A DNA stretch of 45,059 bases from the NCBI GenBank assembly GCA_030627265.1, contig DAOUSK010000004.1, positions 1 through 45,059 of the forward strand, read 5' to 3'. The stretch comes from Methylococcaceae bacterium. GTDB lineage: Bacteria > Pseudomonadota > Gammaproteobacteria > Methylococcales > Methylomonadaceae. A program made the position numbers and the translations under genes. Under the pieces are notes generated by a model, which saw only the letters and a program-made list of their open reading frames with translations, had not been told where the DNA came from and did not search any database. Shown here piece after piece: positions 1 to 9,753 of this stretch. Every line of letters starts with the position of its first letter. Positions within the stretch are counted from its first letter, which is position 1.

Positions 1-148
1 CACGCTCAATAATCTTTGTGATTAGGCCGTCAGTTAATGAATCTAGCGTGCTAGCAGAAGGACTTAATTGCTTGTTTTCGTACACAGCAACAATAAGGCA
101 CTCAGTGGCAAGTGAATCTAGTGGGGTGTTTGCTAATAAATAATCCAT
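1..148 (-). CDS. pepA: Leucyl aminopeptidase N-terminus, partial (runs off left edge)
   Basis: Reverse-strand translation from ATG at 148: MDYLLANTPLDSLATECLIVAVYENKQLSPSASTLDSLTDGLITKIIER, resembling the PepA N-terminal domain. Not in the ORF track because it is truncated. Confidence 0.75.
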   Translation of the reverse strand, partial: MDYLLANTPLDSLATECLIVAVYENKQLSPSASTLDSLTDGLITKIIER

Positions 149-207
149 TACGCTCGTCAAATGTAAAAATAAAAGTCGTTAATTATATCGCATATTTAAC
201 ATTTATG

Positions 208-312
208 TAGGATGGGTAGAGCGTAGCACCTGTTTTTTAGGTGTGTAGTGAAACCCATCAACCCCATGTAAAGTAATGGGTTCCGCAAAAAGATGCTCTA
301 CACATCCTACGC
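208..312. repeat. Palindromic intergenic repeat, family A (long form)
   Basis: Terminal inverted repeats GTAGGATGGGTAGAGC...GCTCTACACATCCTAC. Its right part, reverse-complemented, closely matches 4230..4286. Confidence 0.8.
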
Positions 313-500
313 TAAACATTAATGAAAATGATAAAATAATCCTGCATTAGGAATTAAGGCGCGAGAGTTTAAATCTATTAGGATTGGCACAAATGGTGTT
401 AAACATTTTGGCACGATGGCAAAGTCAAAATAATAGTAGAAAAAAAAGCGACTAATAGGTGTATTCTTAAGCTAAGTATGGACAGAAAGAGGACGGTTGA

Positions 501-1619
501 TTGAAACCTTGTACGGTAGAATTTTTAGCGGATAAAAACTTAATTATTGTTGCGGGTGATTGGGTGATGGGTAATGTCACCCCAAATTTTATGAGTGTAC
601 GACATTCATTGGCTGCACCCTTATCGGGTGAATTGAATATACAAGCGGATGCTTTAAAAAGTTGGGATAGCCGCTTTGTATTATTTGTTTATGAGTTACA
701 AACGTATTGCCAAGAAAAGGGCATTACCTTTAATTTAAGCGGCCTACCTGCATCGGCCCAAGGTTTGCTAAAACAAGTCTCAGCTTTTCCTGTGCGTGAA
801 AGTGGTAATAAACAGATTCCGCCAAAAAGCTTTGCTGCCAGTATTGGTGTAAAAACACAGGCACTTGTACATCAGAGCACCGATGTATTTAATTTTGTCG
901 GTGAAGTTTGTCTGAGCTTATCAAGGTTCGTACGTGGAAAAGCGAGTTTTCGTCAACAAGATTTATGGCTAATGATTCAAGATTGCGGGCCTAATGCATT
1001 AGGGATAGTGACGTTAATTAGTGTTTTAGTCGGCTTAATTCTCGCTTTTGTGGGGGCTATGCAGTTAAAAATATTTGGCGCGCAAATTTATGTCGCTAAC
1101 CTAGTTGGCTTAGGGATGGTAAGGGAAATGGGTGCGATGATGACGGCTATTATTATGGCAGGCAGAACCGGTGCTTCTTATGCATCACAACTAGGATCGA
1201 TGCAGGTCAATGAAGAAATTGATGCTTTAAAAACTTTAGGTATTTCGCCGATTGATTTTTTGGTACTGCCGCGCTTGATTGCTTTAGTACTGATGTTGCC
1301 GTTATTGTGTATTTATGCCGATTTTTTAGGAATATTGGGTGGATTATTAGTCAGTGTTACCTTATTGGATATTTCTGTCATGGAATATGTGGTGCAAACT
1401 AAATCTGCTTTACAGTTAGGCGATTTTGCAACGGGGCTGATTAAAAGTAGTGTATTTGGGGTCTTAGTCGCCATTTCAGGATGTATGAGCGGCATGAGAA
1501 GTGGACGTAGTTCATCTTCCGTGGGTGATGCGGCGACTTCCGCCGTGGTGGCTGGGATTGTTAGCATTGTCATTGCCGATGCATCACTAACGGTTATCTA
1601 CCAAATAATAGGTTTGTAA
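501..1619 (+). CDS. MlaE-family ABC permease with N-terminal STAS-like extension
   Basis: MlaE/YrbE-type permease core (GAMQLKIFGAQIYVANLVGLGMVREMGAMMTAIIMAGRTGASYASQLGSMQVNEEIDALKTLGI); about 110 aa STAS-like N-terminus; TTG start. Confidence 0.88.
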   Translation: MKPCTVEFLADKNLIIVAGDWVMGNVTPNFMSVRHSLAAPLSGELNIQADALKSWDSRFVLFVYELQTYCQEKGITFNLSGLPASAQGLLKQVSAFPVRESGNKQIPPKSFAASIGVKTQALVHQSTDVFNFVGEVCLSLSRFVRGKASFRQQDLWLMIQDCGPNALGIVTLISVLVGLILAFVGAMQLKIFGAQIYVANLVGLGMVREMGAMMTAIIMAGRTGASYASQLGSMQVNEEIDALKTLGISPIDFLVLPRLIALVLMLPLLCIYADFLGILGGLLVSVTLLDISVMEYVVQTKSALQLGDFATGLIKSSVFGVLVAISGCMSGMRSGRSSSSVGDAATSAVVAGIVSIVIADASLTVIYQIIGL

Positions 1620-1622
1620 GCT

Positions 1623-2396
1623 ATGAAACCGGTACAAATAGAAGTAAAAAACTTAACCATGGCTTATGATGATTTTATTATTCAGGAAAATTTGAATTTT
1701 AAAATCCATCAGGGGGATATTTTTATTGTGATGGGGGGCAATGGCTGTGGAAAAAGCACCTTATTACGCCATTTATTAGGTTTAAAAAGTCCCATGGCAG
1801 GTGAGGTTTGGTATCAAACAACTAATTTATGGCAAATGAATGAGCATGATCGGCATAAAATTATGCGCCGTAATGGTGTGATGTATCAGAGTGGCGCGTT
1901 ATGGAGTTCGCTCACCTTAGCTGAAAATATAGCCTTACCCCTGCAAGAGTATACAGATTTAAGTCACGACGAAATTAAAGGCTTAGCTTATTTAAAATTG
2001 GCTTTAGTCGGCCTGGTAGGTTTTGAAGAATATTACCCGGCTGAAATTAGTGGGGGGATGCAAAAAAGAGCAGGGCTTGCGCGTGCTTTAGCGTTGGATC
2101 CGGATATTCTGTTTTTTGATGAGCCATCAGCGGGCTTAGACCCCGTGAGTGCTAAATTACTAGATGATTTAATTTTAAGTATACAAGCAAGTTTAGGCAC
2201 AACTATTGTGGTGGTGACGCATGATTTACCCAGCCTTTTTGCTATCGGAACTGACGCAATATTTTTAGATTCTAGCAGTAGAACTTTAATTGCTCAGGGT
2301 GCGCCCAAAGACTTACTAAAAGAATGCAATAACCCAGTGGTACAACAATTTTTAAACCGTGGTGAAAGCCCCATAAATGGAATAATTAACGCATGA
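1623..2396 (+). CDS. ABC transporter ATP-binding protein, MlaF-like
   Basis: Walker A GGNGCGKST, signature ISGGMQKRAGLARAL, Walker B ILFFDEPSAGLDP; operonic with the permease. Confidence 0.9.
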   Translation: MKPVQIEVKNLTMAYDDFIIQENLNFKIHQGDIFIVMGGNGCGKSTLLRHLLGLKSPMAGEVWYQTTNLWQMNEHDRHKIMRRNGVMYQSGALWSSLTLAENIALPLQEYTDLSHDEIKGLAYLKLALVGLVGFEEYYPAEISGGMQKRAGLARALALDPDILFFDEPSAGLDPVSAKLLDDLILSIQASLGTTIVVVTHDLPSLFAIGTDAIFLDSSSRTLIAQGAPKDLLKECNNPVVQQFLNRGESPINGIINA

Positions 2397-3292
2397 GTAA
2401 ACAAGCAAATCCCAGCGTCATTGGTGCTTTTGTTATTGGTGCTTTACTGATAACGGTTGTGGGGTTAACGGCATTTAGTAGTGGCCAATGGCTGGCGAAA
2501 AAATCTCAATTTGTGATTTATTTTAATGAATCAGTCAATGGATTATCAGTTGGTGCATTAGTTAAAATGCAAGGGGTTCCCATTGGTAAGGTGATTGATA
2601 TTCAAGTGCAATTAGAACCTAATAGCCAACGTATATTAACCCCTGTTTTTATCGAAATAGATCATGAAAAGTGCTCACAATTTATGGCTATTGGAGACAT
2701 TGAAAGCCAACAAGCGCTGATGACAAGATTAATGAAAGAGGGCTTGCGCATGCAACTGCAATATACCAGTTTAGTCACAGGGCAGCTGTATGTGGAGACT
2801 TTGTTGCGCCCAGAATCACCAATTAAATTAACCGATTTAAATGATGATTTTATTGAACTCTCCGCAGTCACGTCGAGTAGCCAAGAAGTGCAAAAAAATG
2901 TGACAGAAGCGATTAGAGGCATTCAAAATATCCCTTTTGAAACTTTATCTGCAGAAGTTATTTTAACCCTAAAAAACATTAACCAACTGATAGGCTCTGA
3001 AGATATGAGGCAGTCTGTACGCTCTTTGGCACGAGCCTTGAAGTCAGCAGAAAGTATTCTAGCTAAGGTTGATAAAAAAGCAGAAAAAATAACCACAGAG
3101 TTACACGGTACTTTGCACTATAGCCATCGAGCGATGAAAAAAATCGATGCAGCAGCAGAGCCTATTTTAGAAGAGTTACCAAAAAACTTAAATGCCACAC
3201 TTGATGAAATTAGTCGTTCGGCACAATCATTACGTTTATTGGCTGATTATTTAGAACAGCACCCAGAAGCACTTATTAGAGGAAAAAGGTAA
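2393..3292 (+). CDS. MCE (MlaD-like) domain protein
   Basis: N-terminal TM followed by an MCE motif (FNESVNGLSVGALVKMQGVPIGKVIDIQV); overlaps the upstream ATPase gene. Confidence 0.9.
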   Translation: MSKQANPSVIGAFVIGALLITVVGLTAFSSGQWLAKKSQFVIYFNESVNGLSVGALVKMQGVPIGKVIDIQVQLEPNSQRILTPVFIEIDHEKCSQFMAIGDIESQQALMTRLMKEGLRMQLQYTSLVTGQLYVETLLRPESPIKLTDLNDDFIELSAVTSSSQEVQKNVTEAIRGIQNIPFETLSAEVILTLKNINQLIGSEDMRQSVRSLARALKSAESILAKVDKKAEKITTELHGTLHYSHRAMKKIDAAAEPILEELPKNLNATLDEISRSAQSLRLLADYLEQHPEALIRGKR

Positions 3293-3296
3293 ATTT

Positions 3297-3893
3297 ATGA
3301 AAAAAATAGCTTTATATCTTATGTTTTGCTTGTTGCTTGCTTGTGGTAGTAGCCCTAAAGTGGATAACTATATACTTCATATTGAGCCCACAAATGATAT
3401 AAAAGTATTTAATGACAGCTCGCCTAAAGTTTTTTTAAAGCCACTTGTTTTCCCTGAATACCTTAATCGCCCGCAAATCGTTGTGCGCAAAAATCAAGGT
3501 CAGCTAGAAATACAAGAATTCAAGCGCTGGGCAGAGCCTTTAAAATCTTCATTTTTACGGGTCTTTAAAGAAGTAATGCAGCAGCAAGGCATTAAGTTGA
3601 ATAGCCATAAACAATTCAGGCAACAGCGCTTTGACTACCAGCTTAGTTTAGAAGTAATAAGCTTTGAAGTGAATAGGGCGCAAAAAGTGGATTTAAAGGT
3701 GAACTGGGTGTTACTAAATAGTGAAAATAATACAGTGATTGCTAATGGTATAGACGCTGTATCGGTAGCCATTATTGGTGAAGATTTTAGTTCTAAAATC
3801 AGCGCACAAGCTCAGGTAGTTGAATGCTTAGGAGAGCTGTTAGCGAAACAAATACACAATAACCATGAGCAGCTTAAAGAGGGTATGGAATAA
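3297..3893 (+). CDS. ABC-type transport auxiliary lipoprotein (DUF330/PqiC-like)
   Basis: Lipobox LLLACGSS; position after an MCE gene; DUF330-like features (YILHIEP..., RWAEPLKSSFLRV). Confidence 0.75.
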   Translation: MKKIALYLMFCLLLACGSSPKVDNYILHIEPTNDIKVFNDSSPKVFLKPLVFPEYLNRPQIVVRKNQGQLEIQEFKRWAEPLKSSFLRVFKEVMQQQGIKLNSHKQFRQQRFDYQLSLEVISFEVNRAQKVDLKVNWVLLNSENNTVIANGIDAVSVAIIGEDFSSKISAQAQVVECLGELLAKQIHNNHEQLKEGME

Positions 3894-3900
3894 AAAAGCA

Positions 3901-3979
3901 AGTAGCCCATATGCAGCCTGCGTAATACGGGACATTCGATGCGCTGTTTATCCCGTATTCCGTGCCTCCATGCGAGCTA
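3901..3979. repeat. Palindromic intergenic repeat, family D
   Basis: Imperfect inverted repeat AGTAGCCCATATGCAGCCTGCGTAATACGGGA / TCCCGTATTCCGTGCCTCCATGCGAGCTACG. Confidence 0.7.
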
Positions 3980-4084
3980 CGTTTTTTCTTGTTTTCAAGC
4001 TTTGAGGTTGTGAAGTACTGTGTTTTAGCAGTGGGTTCGCAGGTCTTTAGGGACTGTAAAAGTATTCAAGGATATGCATATGAC

Positions 4085-4169
4085 GTAGGTTGGGCTGAGC
4101 TTGCGAAGCCCAATAATCAACAGCTTACCCTATATCCTGTGTTGGGCTTCATACTTTAGCCCAACCTAC
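4085..4169. repeat. Palindromic intergenic repeat, family B
   Basis: Outer arms GTAGGTTGGGCTGAGC / TTTAGCCCAACCTAC; inner arms GAAGCCCAA / TTGGGCTTC. Confidence 0.8.
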
Positions 4170-4229
4170 ACACTGAATTCGAAGCTTTAGTACAAAAACA
4201 GTAAATTGTAAATTGGTATTAGACATCGC

Positions 4230-4286
4230 GTAGGATGGGTTTCGCTACACACCTAAAAATCAGGCGCTGCATTCTACCTATCCTAC
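4230..4286. repeat. Palindromic intergenic repeat, family A (short form)
   Basis: GTAGGATGGGTTTCGCTACACACCTAAAAATCAGGCGCTGCATTCTACCTATCCTAC; closely matches the reverse complement of the left part of 208..312. Confidence 0.8.
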
Positions 4287-4312
4287 AGGAATGTTAACTT
4301 AATTTTTATTGC

Positions 4313-5095
4313 TTAAGAAGAGGCAATTCCTGCAATATTGTAACCGCCATCAACATAAGTAATTTCACCGGTGATGCCCGATGCTAAATCAGAGCAAAGA
4401 AAAGCAGAGACATTTCCGACTTCAAGAGTCGTTACATTCTTCTTCAGTGGCGCTGTATCAGCGGCTTTGCTTAGCATTGATTTGAAGTTATTAATACCCG
4501 CAGAAGCGAGTGTTTTAATAGGGCCAGCAGAAACAGCATTAACACGAGTCCCTTCTGCACCAAGAGCAACAGCCATATAACGTACGTTAGCTTCAAGGCT
4601 TGCTTTAGCAACACCCATTACATTGTAATTAGGAATGGCGCGTTCAGCCCCTAAGTAACTTAGGGTTAATAGCGAACCATTACGACCTTTCATCATTTCA
4701 CGGCCAGCTTTAGCAAGTGCTGTAAAACTGTATGAGCTAATATCATGTGCAATTCTGAAATTTTCACGCGTTGTCGCATCAACAAAATCACCATCCAGCG
4801 CATCTCTTGGAGCAAAAGCAACCGAGTGTACGATGCAGTCTAATCCATCCCACTGTTTACCTAGCTCAGTAAATACATTGTCTATTTGCTCATCGCTACT
4901 TACATCACATTCAATGGTGATATTAGAGTTACATTCGGCAGCCATTTTTTCAACACGGCCTTGTAATTTTTCATTTTGAAAAGTAAAAGCAATTTCGGCA
5001 CCTTCACGGTGCATTGCTTGAGCAATTCCCCAAGCAATCGAGCGGTTGCTTGCTAAGCCAACGATAAGAACACGTTTACCTTGCATAAATCCCAT
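4313..5095 (-). CDS. fabI: Enoyl-[acyl-carrier-protein] reductase [NADH]
   Basis: FabI-type [88 protein letters not shown]. Confidence 0.95.
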   Translation of the reverse strand: MGFMQGKRVLIVGLASNRSIAWGIAQAMHREGAEIAFTFQNEKLQGRVEKMAAECNSNITIECDVSSDEQIDNVFTELGKQWDGLDCIVHSVAFAPRDALDGDFVDATTRENFRIAHDISSYSFTALAKAGREMMKGRNGSLLTLSYLGAERAIPNYNVMGVAKASLEANVRYMAVALGAEGTRVNAVSAGPIKTLASAGINNFKSMLSKAADTAPLKKNVTTLEVGNVSAFLCSDLASGITGEITYVDGGYNIAGIASS

Positions 5096-5216
5096 TTTAT
5101 TCTCCTAATTAGGTGGTTATAAATCGACGTTTGACATAATCAGTATGTATGAGCTGATTAGCTAAGTCTAGTTAGAAACAAGCGATTAAGAATGCTCATT
5201 CCTTGGTTTTTGTTAA

Positions 5217-6005
5217 TTAAATATCAATTTTTGCAACCGCTTCTGTGCGTTCAAGACTGGCTAAAAAATTATCGAGTGAAATTTGTTCTTCTGTACTGGC
5301 CGTTGCTTTAAAAGAGCCGCCAATGGTCACTAAAGTATTTTTACTATAAGGTCTTTGGTGACGAATGGTGAAATCAAAATGAATCTTGGTATGGTCGTCT
5401 AAAGTCAGAGTACAATTTTTTAATACTTCGCCTACGCGGGTGCGAGCCGTTGTATTATTAATAATAACCGCTAAACCGCGGCGTGAAATATTTTCTATTG
5501 TGCCGCCAACGGTTGCATGTGTTCGCTCTGAAACTCCCTGAAACGTAAGGTGGTAGTTTGATGTATCAATGCGAATAAATTCTCGGCGCTGCGGGTAATA
5601 AATACGTGCAGGAAAGGGGGCTTGAAAATAAGGAGAGTGCTGTACTTTATGCGCGCTAATGTCTTTTAATAAAATAGAGATATGAATATCATTAAAATGA
5701 GCGGTCAGCTTCAATTGTTTATGTTGCTTTAATGCTTGATTACCTTCACTGCTATCGAGAGGCTTGAGGGTTACTAATTTTGTACCCTCAATCACTTCAA
5801 TAATCTGGGTATTATAAAACTCATCCGGAATAAGGGGCGGAATGGTACACAAAACAGGAGTGTTAGTGATGGCATTAAGTACCGTTAGAATTTTTTCTGG
5901 ATCAGTAACAAATTTCGGGTTGCTGTTCATATCAGGCATAGCGGGGCCTGAGACAGATTTTTTGGCGACTCGTTTTGAAATTATGTTTTTAAGTTTAGCA
6001 ATCAT
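5217..6005 (-). CDS. PilZ-domain protein (YcgR-like, putative c-di-GMP receptor)
   Basis: YPQRREFIRIDTS...(R)xxxR-type motif and ENISRRGLAVII (DxSxxG-like) typical of PilZ; N-terminal YcgR-like region. Confidence 0.75.
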   Translation of the reverse strand: MIAKLKNIISKRVAKKSVSGPAMPDMNSNPKFVTDPEKILTVLNAITNTPVLCTIPPLIPDEFYNTQIIEVIEGTKLVTLKPLDSSEGNQALKQHKQLKLTAHFNDIHISILLKDISAHKVQHSPYFQAPFPARIYYPQRREFIRIDTSNYHLTFQGVSERTHATVGGTIENISRRGLAVIINNTTARTRVGEVLKNCTLTLDDHTKIHFDFTIRHQRPYSKNTLVTIGGSFKATASTEEQISLDNFLASLERTEAVAKIDI

Positions 6006-6014
6006 AAGAAAAAA

Positions 6015-6389
6015 TTATTCCAGCTCTTTTTCTTCTTCCAATGTAGGCACATCTGCATAATGCGGTGTTTCAGATAAATTCAAATTACGACGAGCGGCAA
6101 CGGCAAAACGAACGCCAATGGGAGACATGACTTTTCGGCCGATATTATCTAAGCTCATTGCTGTCATAGAAGCTGCTTTTTGAAAGCGAGAAAATTTCCG
6201 CATCAGCATAGAGAGAATAAACAGCGCATCTTGTTCGGATATTTCGCCTGAAGTAATCAGATACTGAGCTACATTAGTGATTTCAATGTAGCCTTTAATT
6301 CTTTTTTTATGACTTAAAAACCCTATTGAGGGCATATTCTCACGGAGATGTTCATATGCTAACGTTATTTTATCGGTGTTTTCTTGCAT
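6015..6389 (-). CDS. Conserved hypothetical protein, 124 aa, next to the PilZ gene
   Basis: Intact ORF just upstream of the PilZ gene on the same strand; no family recognised. Confidence 0.55.
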   Translation of the reverse strand: MQENTDKITLAYEHLRENMPSIGFLSHKKRIKGYIEITNVAQYLITSGEISEQDALFILSMLMRKFSRFQKAASMTAMSLDNIGRKVMSPIGVRFAVAARRNLNLSETPHYADVPTLEEEKELE

Positions 6390-6455
6390 AATAGGATTAA
6401 ATAAAGAGGTAAATCGGTTATTTTAGCAGGATATATTGAGGAGCTATATACTATT

Positions 6456-7388
6456 ATGGAAGTTAGGGTAGCTAAGATGAATCAGCAACTTATTGAATTA
6501 GAAAGAACGCTAGGAAAATCAACTTTAGAGCTGATTAAAGAGCCTTTTATTTTAGACCGAGGCATTGAGTTATATTTAAAACGAGATGATTTATTACACC
6601 CGATTATTTCAGGAAATAAATGGCGCAAATTAAAGTATATTTTAGATGATACTTTATCCTGCGGAACACATACCATCATTTCTATGGGGGGCGCTTACTC
6701 CAATCATTTACATGCTTTAGCTTATGCAGGGAAAATGCTAGGTATTAAAACAGTCGGCATGATTAGGGGAGAGCCGCCGCCGCATTTTAATGAGACTTTA
6801 AAGGATTTGCAAAAGTGGGACATGCAGTTAATTTTTGTCTCACGCAGTGAATATAGGCAATTACGTGAATATAAACAGTATGACGCTTTACCTCAGCTTA
6901 AATCAGGTGAATACTGGTTGCCAGAAGGTGGGGCAATGGAATTAGCCTTGCAAGGTGTGGCAGAGCTAGTTGAAGAAATTAATATTGAGTATGATTACTT
7001 ATGCGTTCCCTGTGGCACCGCAACCACTTTAGCGGGGCTTATTTGTGCCGCGCCGCAAGACAAGAAAATTTTAGGGTTTTCTGCTCTAAAAGGAGCCGGT
7101 TTTTTAATTGAGGATATCAATCATTTAATAAAACATTCAGCTTGTCATAATAATGAATGGTTTGTTCATTTACACTACCATTTTGGTGGTTTTGCTAAAA
7201 GAAACGCTGAGTTACTCAAGTTTATCGGACAGTTTGAAAATAAACACTTAATTCCGTTAGAGCCTATTTATACAGGTAAAATGCTATATGGGATTTATGA
7301 TTTAATTCGACAAGATTATTTTAAAGCAGGGCAACAAATTATTGCAGTACATACGGGTGGCTTACAAGGCAACCGAAATACAAATTAA
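6456..7388 (+). CDS. 1-aminocyclopropane-1-carboxylate deaminase / D-cysteine desulfhydrase-like PLP protein
   Basis: IELYLKRDDLLHPIISGNKWRKLKYIL, SMGGAYSNHLHALAYAGK, VPCGTATTLAGL; ATG at 6477 may be the true start. Confidence 0.85.
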   Translation: MEVRVAKMNQQLIELERTLGKSTLELIKEPFILDRGIELYLKRDDLLHPIISGNKWRKLKYILDDTLSCGTHTIISMGGAYSNHLHALAYAGKMLGIKTVGMIRGEPPPHFNETLKDLQKWDMQLIFVSRSEYRQLREYKQYDALPQLKSGEYWLPEGGAMELALQGVAELVEEINIEYDYLCVPCGTATTLAGLICAAPQDKKILGFSALKGAGFLIEDINHLIKHSACHNNEWFVHLHYHFGGFAKRNAELLKFIGQFENKHLIPLEPIYTGKMLYGIYDLIRQDYFKAGQQIIAVHTGGLQGNRNTN

Positions 7389-7406
7389 CGATTAAGGAAT
7401 TAGCAG

Positions 7407-9506
7407 ATGACGATAGAAGAAAATATAGAAGAAGAAATAGATTTTAGTGATGCGTCACTGCATTTTAACCGAGAGTTAAGTCTTTTAGAGTTTAATGATC
7501 GTGTTTTGGCACAAGCGCGAGACGAAAGAATTCCCCTGCTAGAAAGACTAAATTATGTCTGTATTTCTAGCTCAAATTTAGATGAATTCTATGAGGTTCG
7601 AGCCGCAAGTTTAATTCAATTAGCTGAATTAAACCCTTTAATACGAGGCAGTGACGACTTAAATTCACAAGAACAATTAAACATTATTGCTCCCCGTGCG
7701 CATGATTTGGTGAAAGAGCAGTATCGTGTTCTTTATGAAATGATAATTCCACAGTTAGCGGACGAAGGTATTTGTTTTATTCGCAGAGCAGATTGGACGG
7801 AAAAGCAACGACAATGGCTAAAAACTTACTTTAGTGAAGAATTATTGCCGATATTAACCCCCGTTGGTTTGGATTCAGCACATCCTTTTCCACGAATTCT
7901 CAATAAAAGTTTAAATTTTATTGTTTCCCTTTCGGGAAAAGATGCGTTTGGCCGAAATAGCGGGCGCGCTATCTTACAAGCCCCAAGGGCTTTAGCAAGA
8001 ATAGTACGACTTCCTAATGATATTTCAGATAATGAAGCGGACTATAGCTTTGTTTTTCTCTCTTCAATTATTCACGCTTTTAGTGATGAACTTTTTAATG
8101 GTATGACGGTTAAACATTGTCACCAATTTAGAGTAACCAGAAATAGTGATTTATATGTTGATGATGATGCGGTTGATGATTTATTCAACGCGGTTCAGGG
8201 GGAATTGGCAATGCGCCATTATGGCGATGAAGTGCGTTTAGAAATAGATAAAAATTGCCCCGAAGAAACGATCAATTTTTTAGCGGCTCGATTTGGCTTA
8301 AATGAAAACCAAGTTTTCCCTGTATCTGGGATAGTTAACATTAGTCGCATGCAGGAGATTGTCGGTGTTATTGATCGTCCCGATTTAAAATTTAAACCTT
8401 ACAAGCAATCTATTCCTCAAGTATTAGGGCGCAATAAAAACTATTTTGATGCCATTAAAAAACAAGACATTTTATTGCATCATCCCTTTGAATCTTTTTT
8501 ACCCGTGGTTGAATTTATTAAGCAAGCTGCGCTTGATCCAGATGTCGTCGCTATCAAACAAACTTTATATAGAACAAGCGCAGACTCCCCGGTTGTTAAT
8601 GCTTTATTAAAAGCAGCGCAAGCGGGTAAGGAAGTGACGGTTGTTATTGAATTAAGAGCAAGATTTGATGAGCGGGCAAATATCAATTTAGCGGTTAAAT
8701 TACAAGATGCGGCGATTAATGTCGTTTATGGTGTGGTGGGCTACAAAACGCATGCAAAAATGTGCTTAATTATTCGTAAAGAAGGTAAGCGATTTAGAGA
8801 TTATGTGCATTTAGGGACAGGAAATTATCATCCTAATACAGCGAAGTTTTATACAGATTACGGCTTGTTTTCATCGAGTGTTGAATTAGGCGCTGATGTT
8901 AGAAAAGTATTTATACAGCTAACTAGCTTGGGGAAAGTAACAAAACTAAATAAGTTATTACAGTCTCCTTTTACCTTACATAAAGGCATTATTTCTAAAA
9001 TTGAACGGGAAATTAATTTTGCTAAAAAAGGTCAGCCTGCAAAAATAATTTTTAAAGTGAACTCTGTCGTTGAAGAAGAGATTATTCAAGCTTTATATCG
9101 TGCTTCTTGCGCAGGCGTGGAAATTAAATTAATTGTTCGGGGTGTTTGCTCATTAAAACCGGGCATAAAAGGCGTCTCTGAGAATATCGAAGTACGCTCA
9201 ATTATTGGTCGATTTTTAGAGCATACACGCGTTTATATGTTTGCTAATGGCGGACATGCTGAGGTCTATGCAGCGAGTGCAGATATCATGGGACGTAATA
9301 TGTTCAGGCGGGTAGAAGCTTGTTTTCCTATTGAGCAAAAAGCCTTGAAAGAGAGAGTTTTAAAAGATTTAGACGCTTATTTGCAAGATAATAGCCAATC
9401 TTGGATTATGCAAAGTGATGGTAGTTATATTCAAAGTACACATGAGGAAGGCGAGGGATTTTGTGTGCAAGTAGCGTTAATGGATGAGTTCTCTAAGAAA
9501 CATTAG
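7407..9506 (+). CDS. ppk1: Polyphosphate kinase 1
   Basis: RELSLLEFNDRVLAQARDERIPLLERLNYVCISSSNLDEFYEVR; YRTSADSPVVNALLKAAQAGKEVTVVIELRARFDERANI; HLGTGNYHPNTAKFYTDYGLF. Confidence 0.97.
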   Translation: MTIEENIEEEIDFSDASLHFNRELSLLEFNDRVLAQARDERIPLLERLNYVCISSSNLDEFYEVRAASLIQLAELNPLIRGSDDLNSQEQLNIIAPRAHDLVKEQYRVLYEMIIPQLADEGICFIRRADWTEKQRQWLKTYFSEELLPILTPVGLDSAHPFPRILNKSLNFIVSLSGKDAFGRNSGRAILQAPRALARIVRLPNDISDNEADYSFVFLSSIIHAFSDELFNGMTVKHCHQFRVTRNSDLYVDDDAVDDLFNAVQGELAMRHYGDEVRLEIDKNCPEETINFLAARFGLNENQVFPVSGIVNISRMQEIVGVIDRPDLKFKPYKQSIPQVLGRNKNYFDAIKKQDILLHHPFESFLPVVEFIKQAALDPDVVAIKQTLYRTSADSPVVNALLKAAQAGKEVTVVIELRARFDERANINLAVKLQDAAINVVYGVVGYKTHAKMCLIIRKEGKRFRDYVHLGTGNYHPNTAKFYTDYGLFSSSVELGADVRKVFIQLTSLGKVTKLNKLLQSPFTLHKGIISKIEREINFAKKGQPAKIIFKVNSVVEEEIIQALYRASCAGVEIKLIVRGVCSLKPGIKGVSENIEVRSIIGRFLEHTRVYMFANGGHAEVYAASADIMGRNMFRRVEACFPIEQKALKERVLKDLDAYLQDNSQSWIMQSDGSYIQSTHEEGEGFCVQVALMDEFSKKH

Positions 9507-9556
9507 TTGTTCCCAGTCCCAATAATTTCATTCTTAGACGCATATTTTTAAAAAAC

Positions 9557-9666
9557 TCGTCATTCCTGTATGCTCCTAGCAGGAATCTATCGTGGGCAGC
9601 TGAACTCTCGGTTAAGCTTGTGCCCACGCTTGACTGGGGAGATTTCGGGAATGATGGGGAGGGCAC
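9557..9666. repeat. Composite palindromic intergenic repeat
   Basis: CGTCATTCCTG...AGCAGGAATCT with opposing AGATTTCGGGAATGATG, flanking an inner hairpin GTGGGCA...TGCCCAC (9592..9629). Confidence 0.6.
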
Positions 9667-9693
9667 CTTTTTGCGAAACTCATCATTCTATTT

Positions 9694-9710
9694 GGCATAA
9701 GTATTGCTCT
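9694..9710 (+). promoter_or_regulatory. Sigma-54 (RpoN) promoter
   Basis: TTGGCATAAGTATTGCT: GG and GC dinucleotides exactly 12 bp apart, matching TGGCAY-N5-TTGCW; 44 bp upstream of the ATG at 9754. Confidence 0.7.
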
Positions 9711-9753
9711 TATTTTATTGGTGTTTAATGTGGCAATAAAATAAGGATTTGAG

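Noticed and set aside
3962-4159. 65-aa ORF in the track
   Set aside because: Lies entirely across palindromic repeats D and B in a convergent gap; no protein-like composition.
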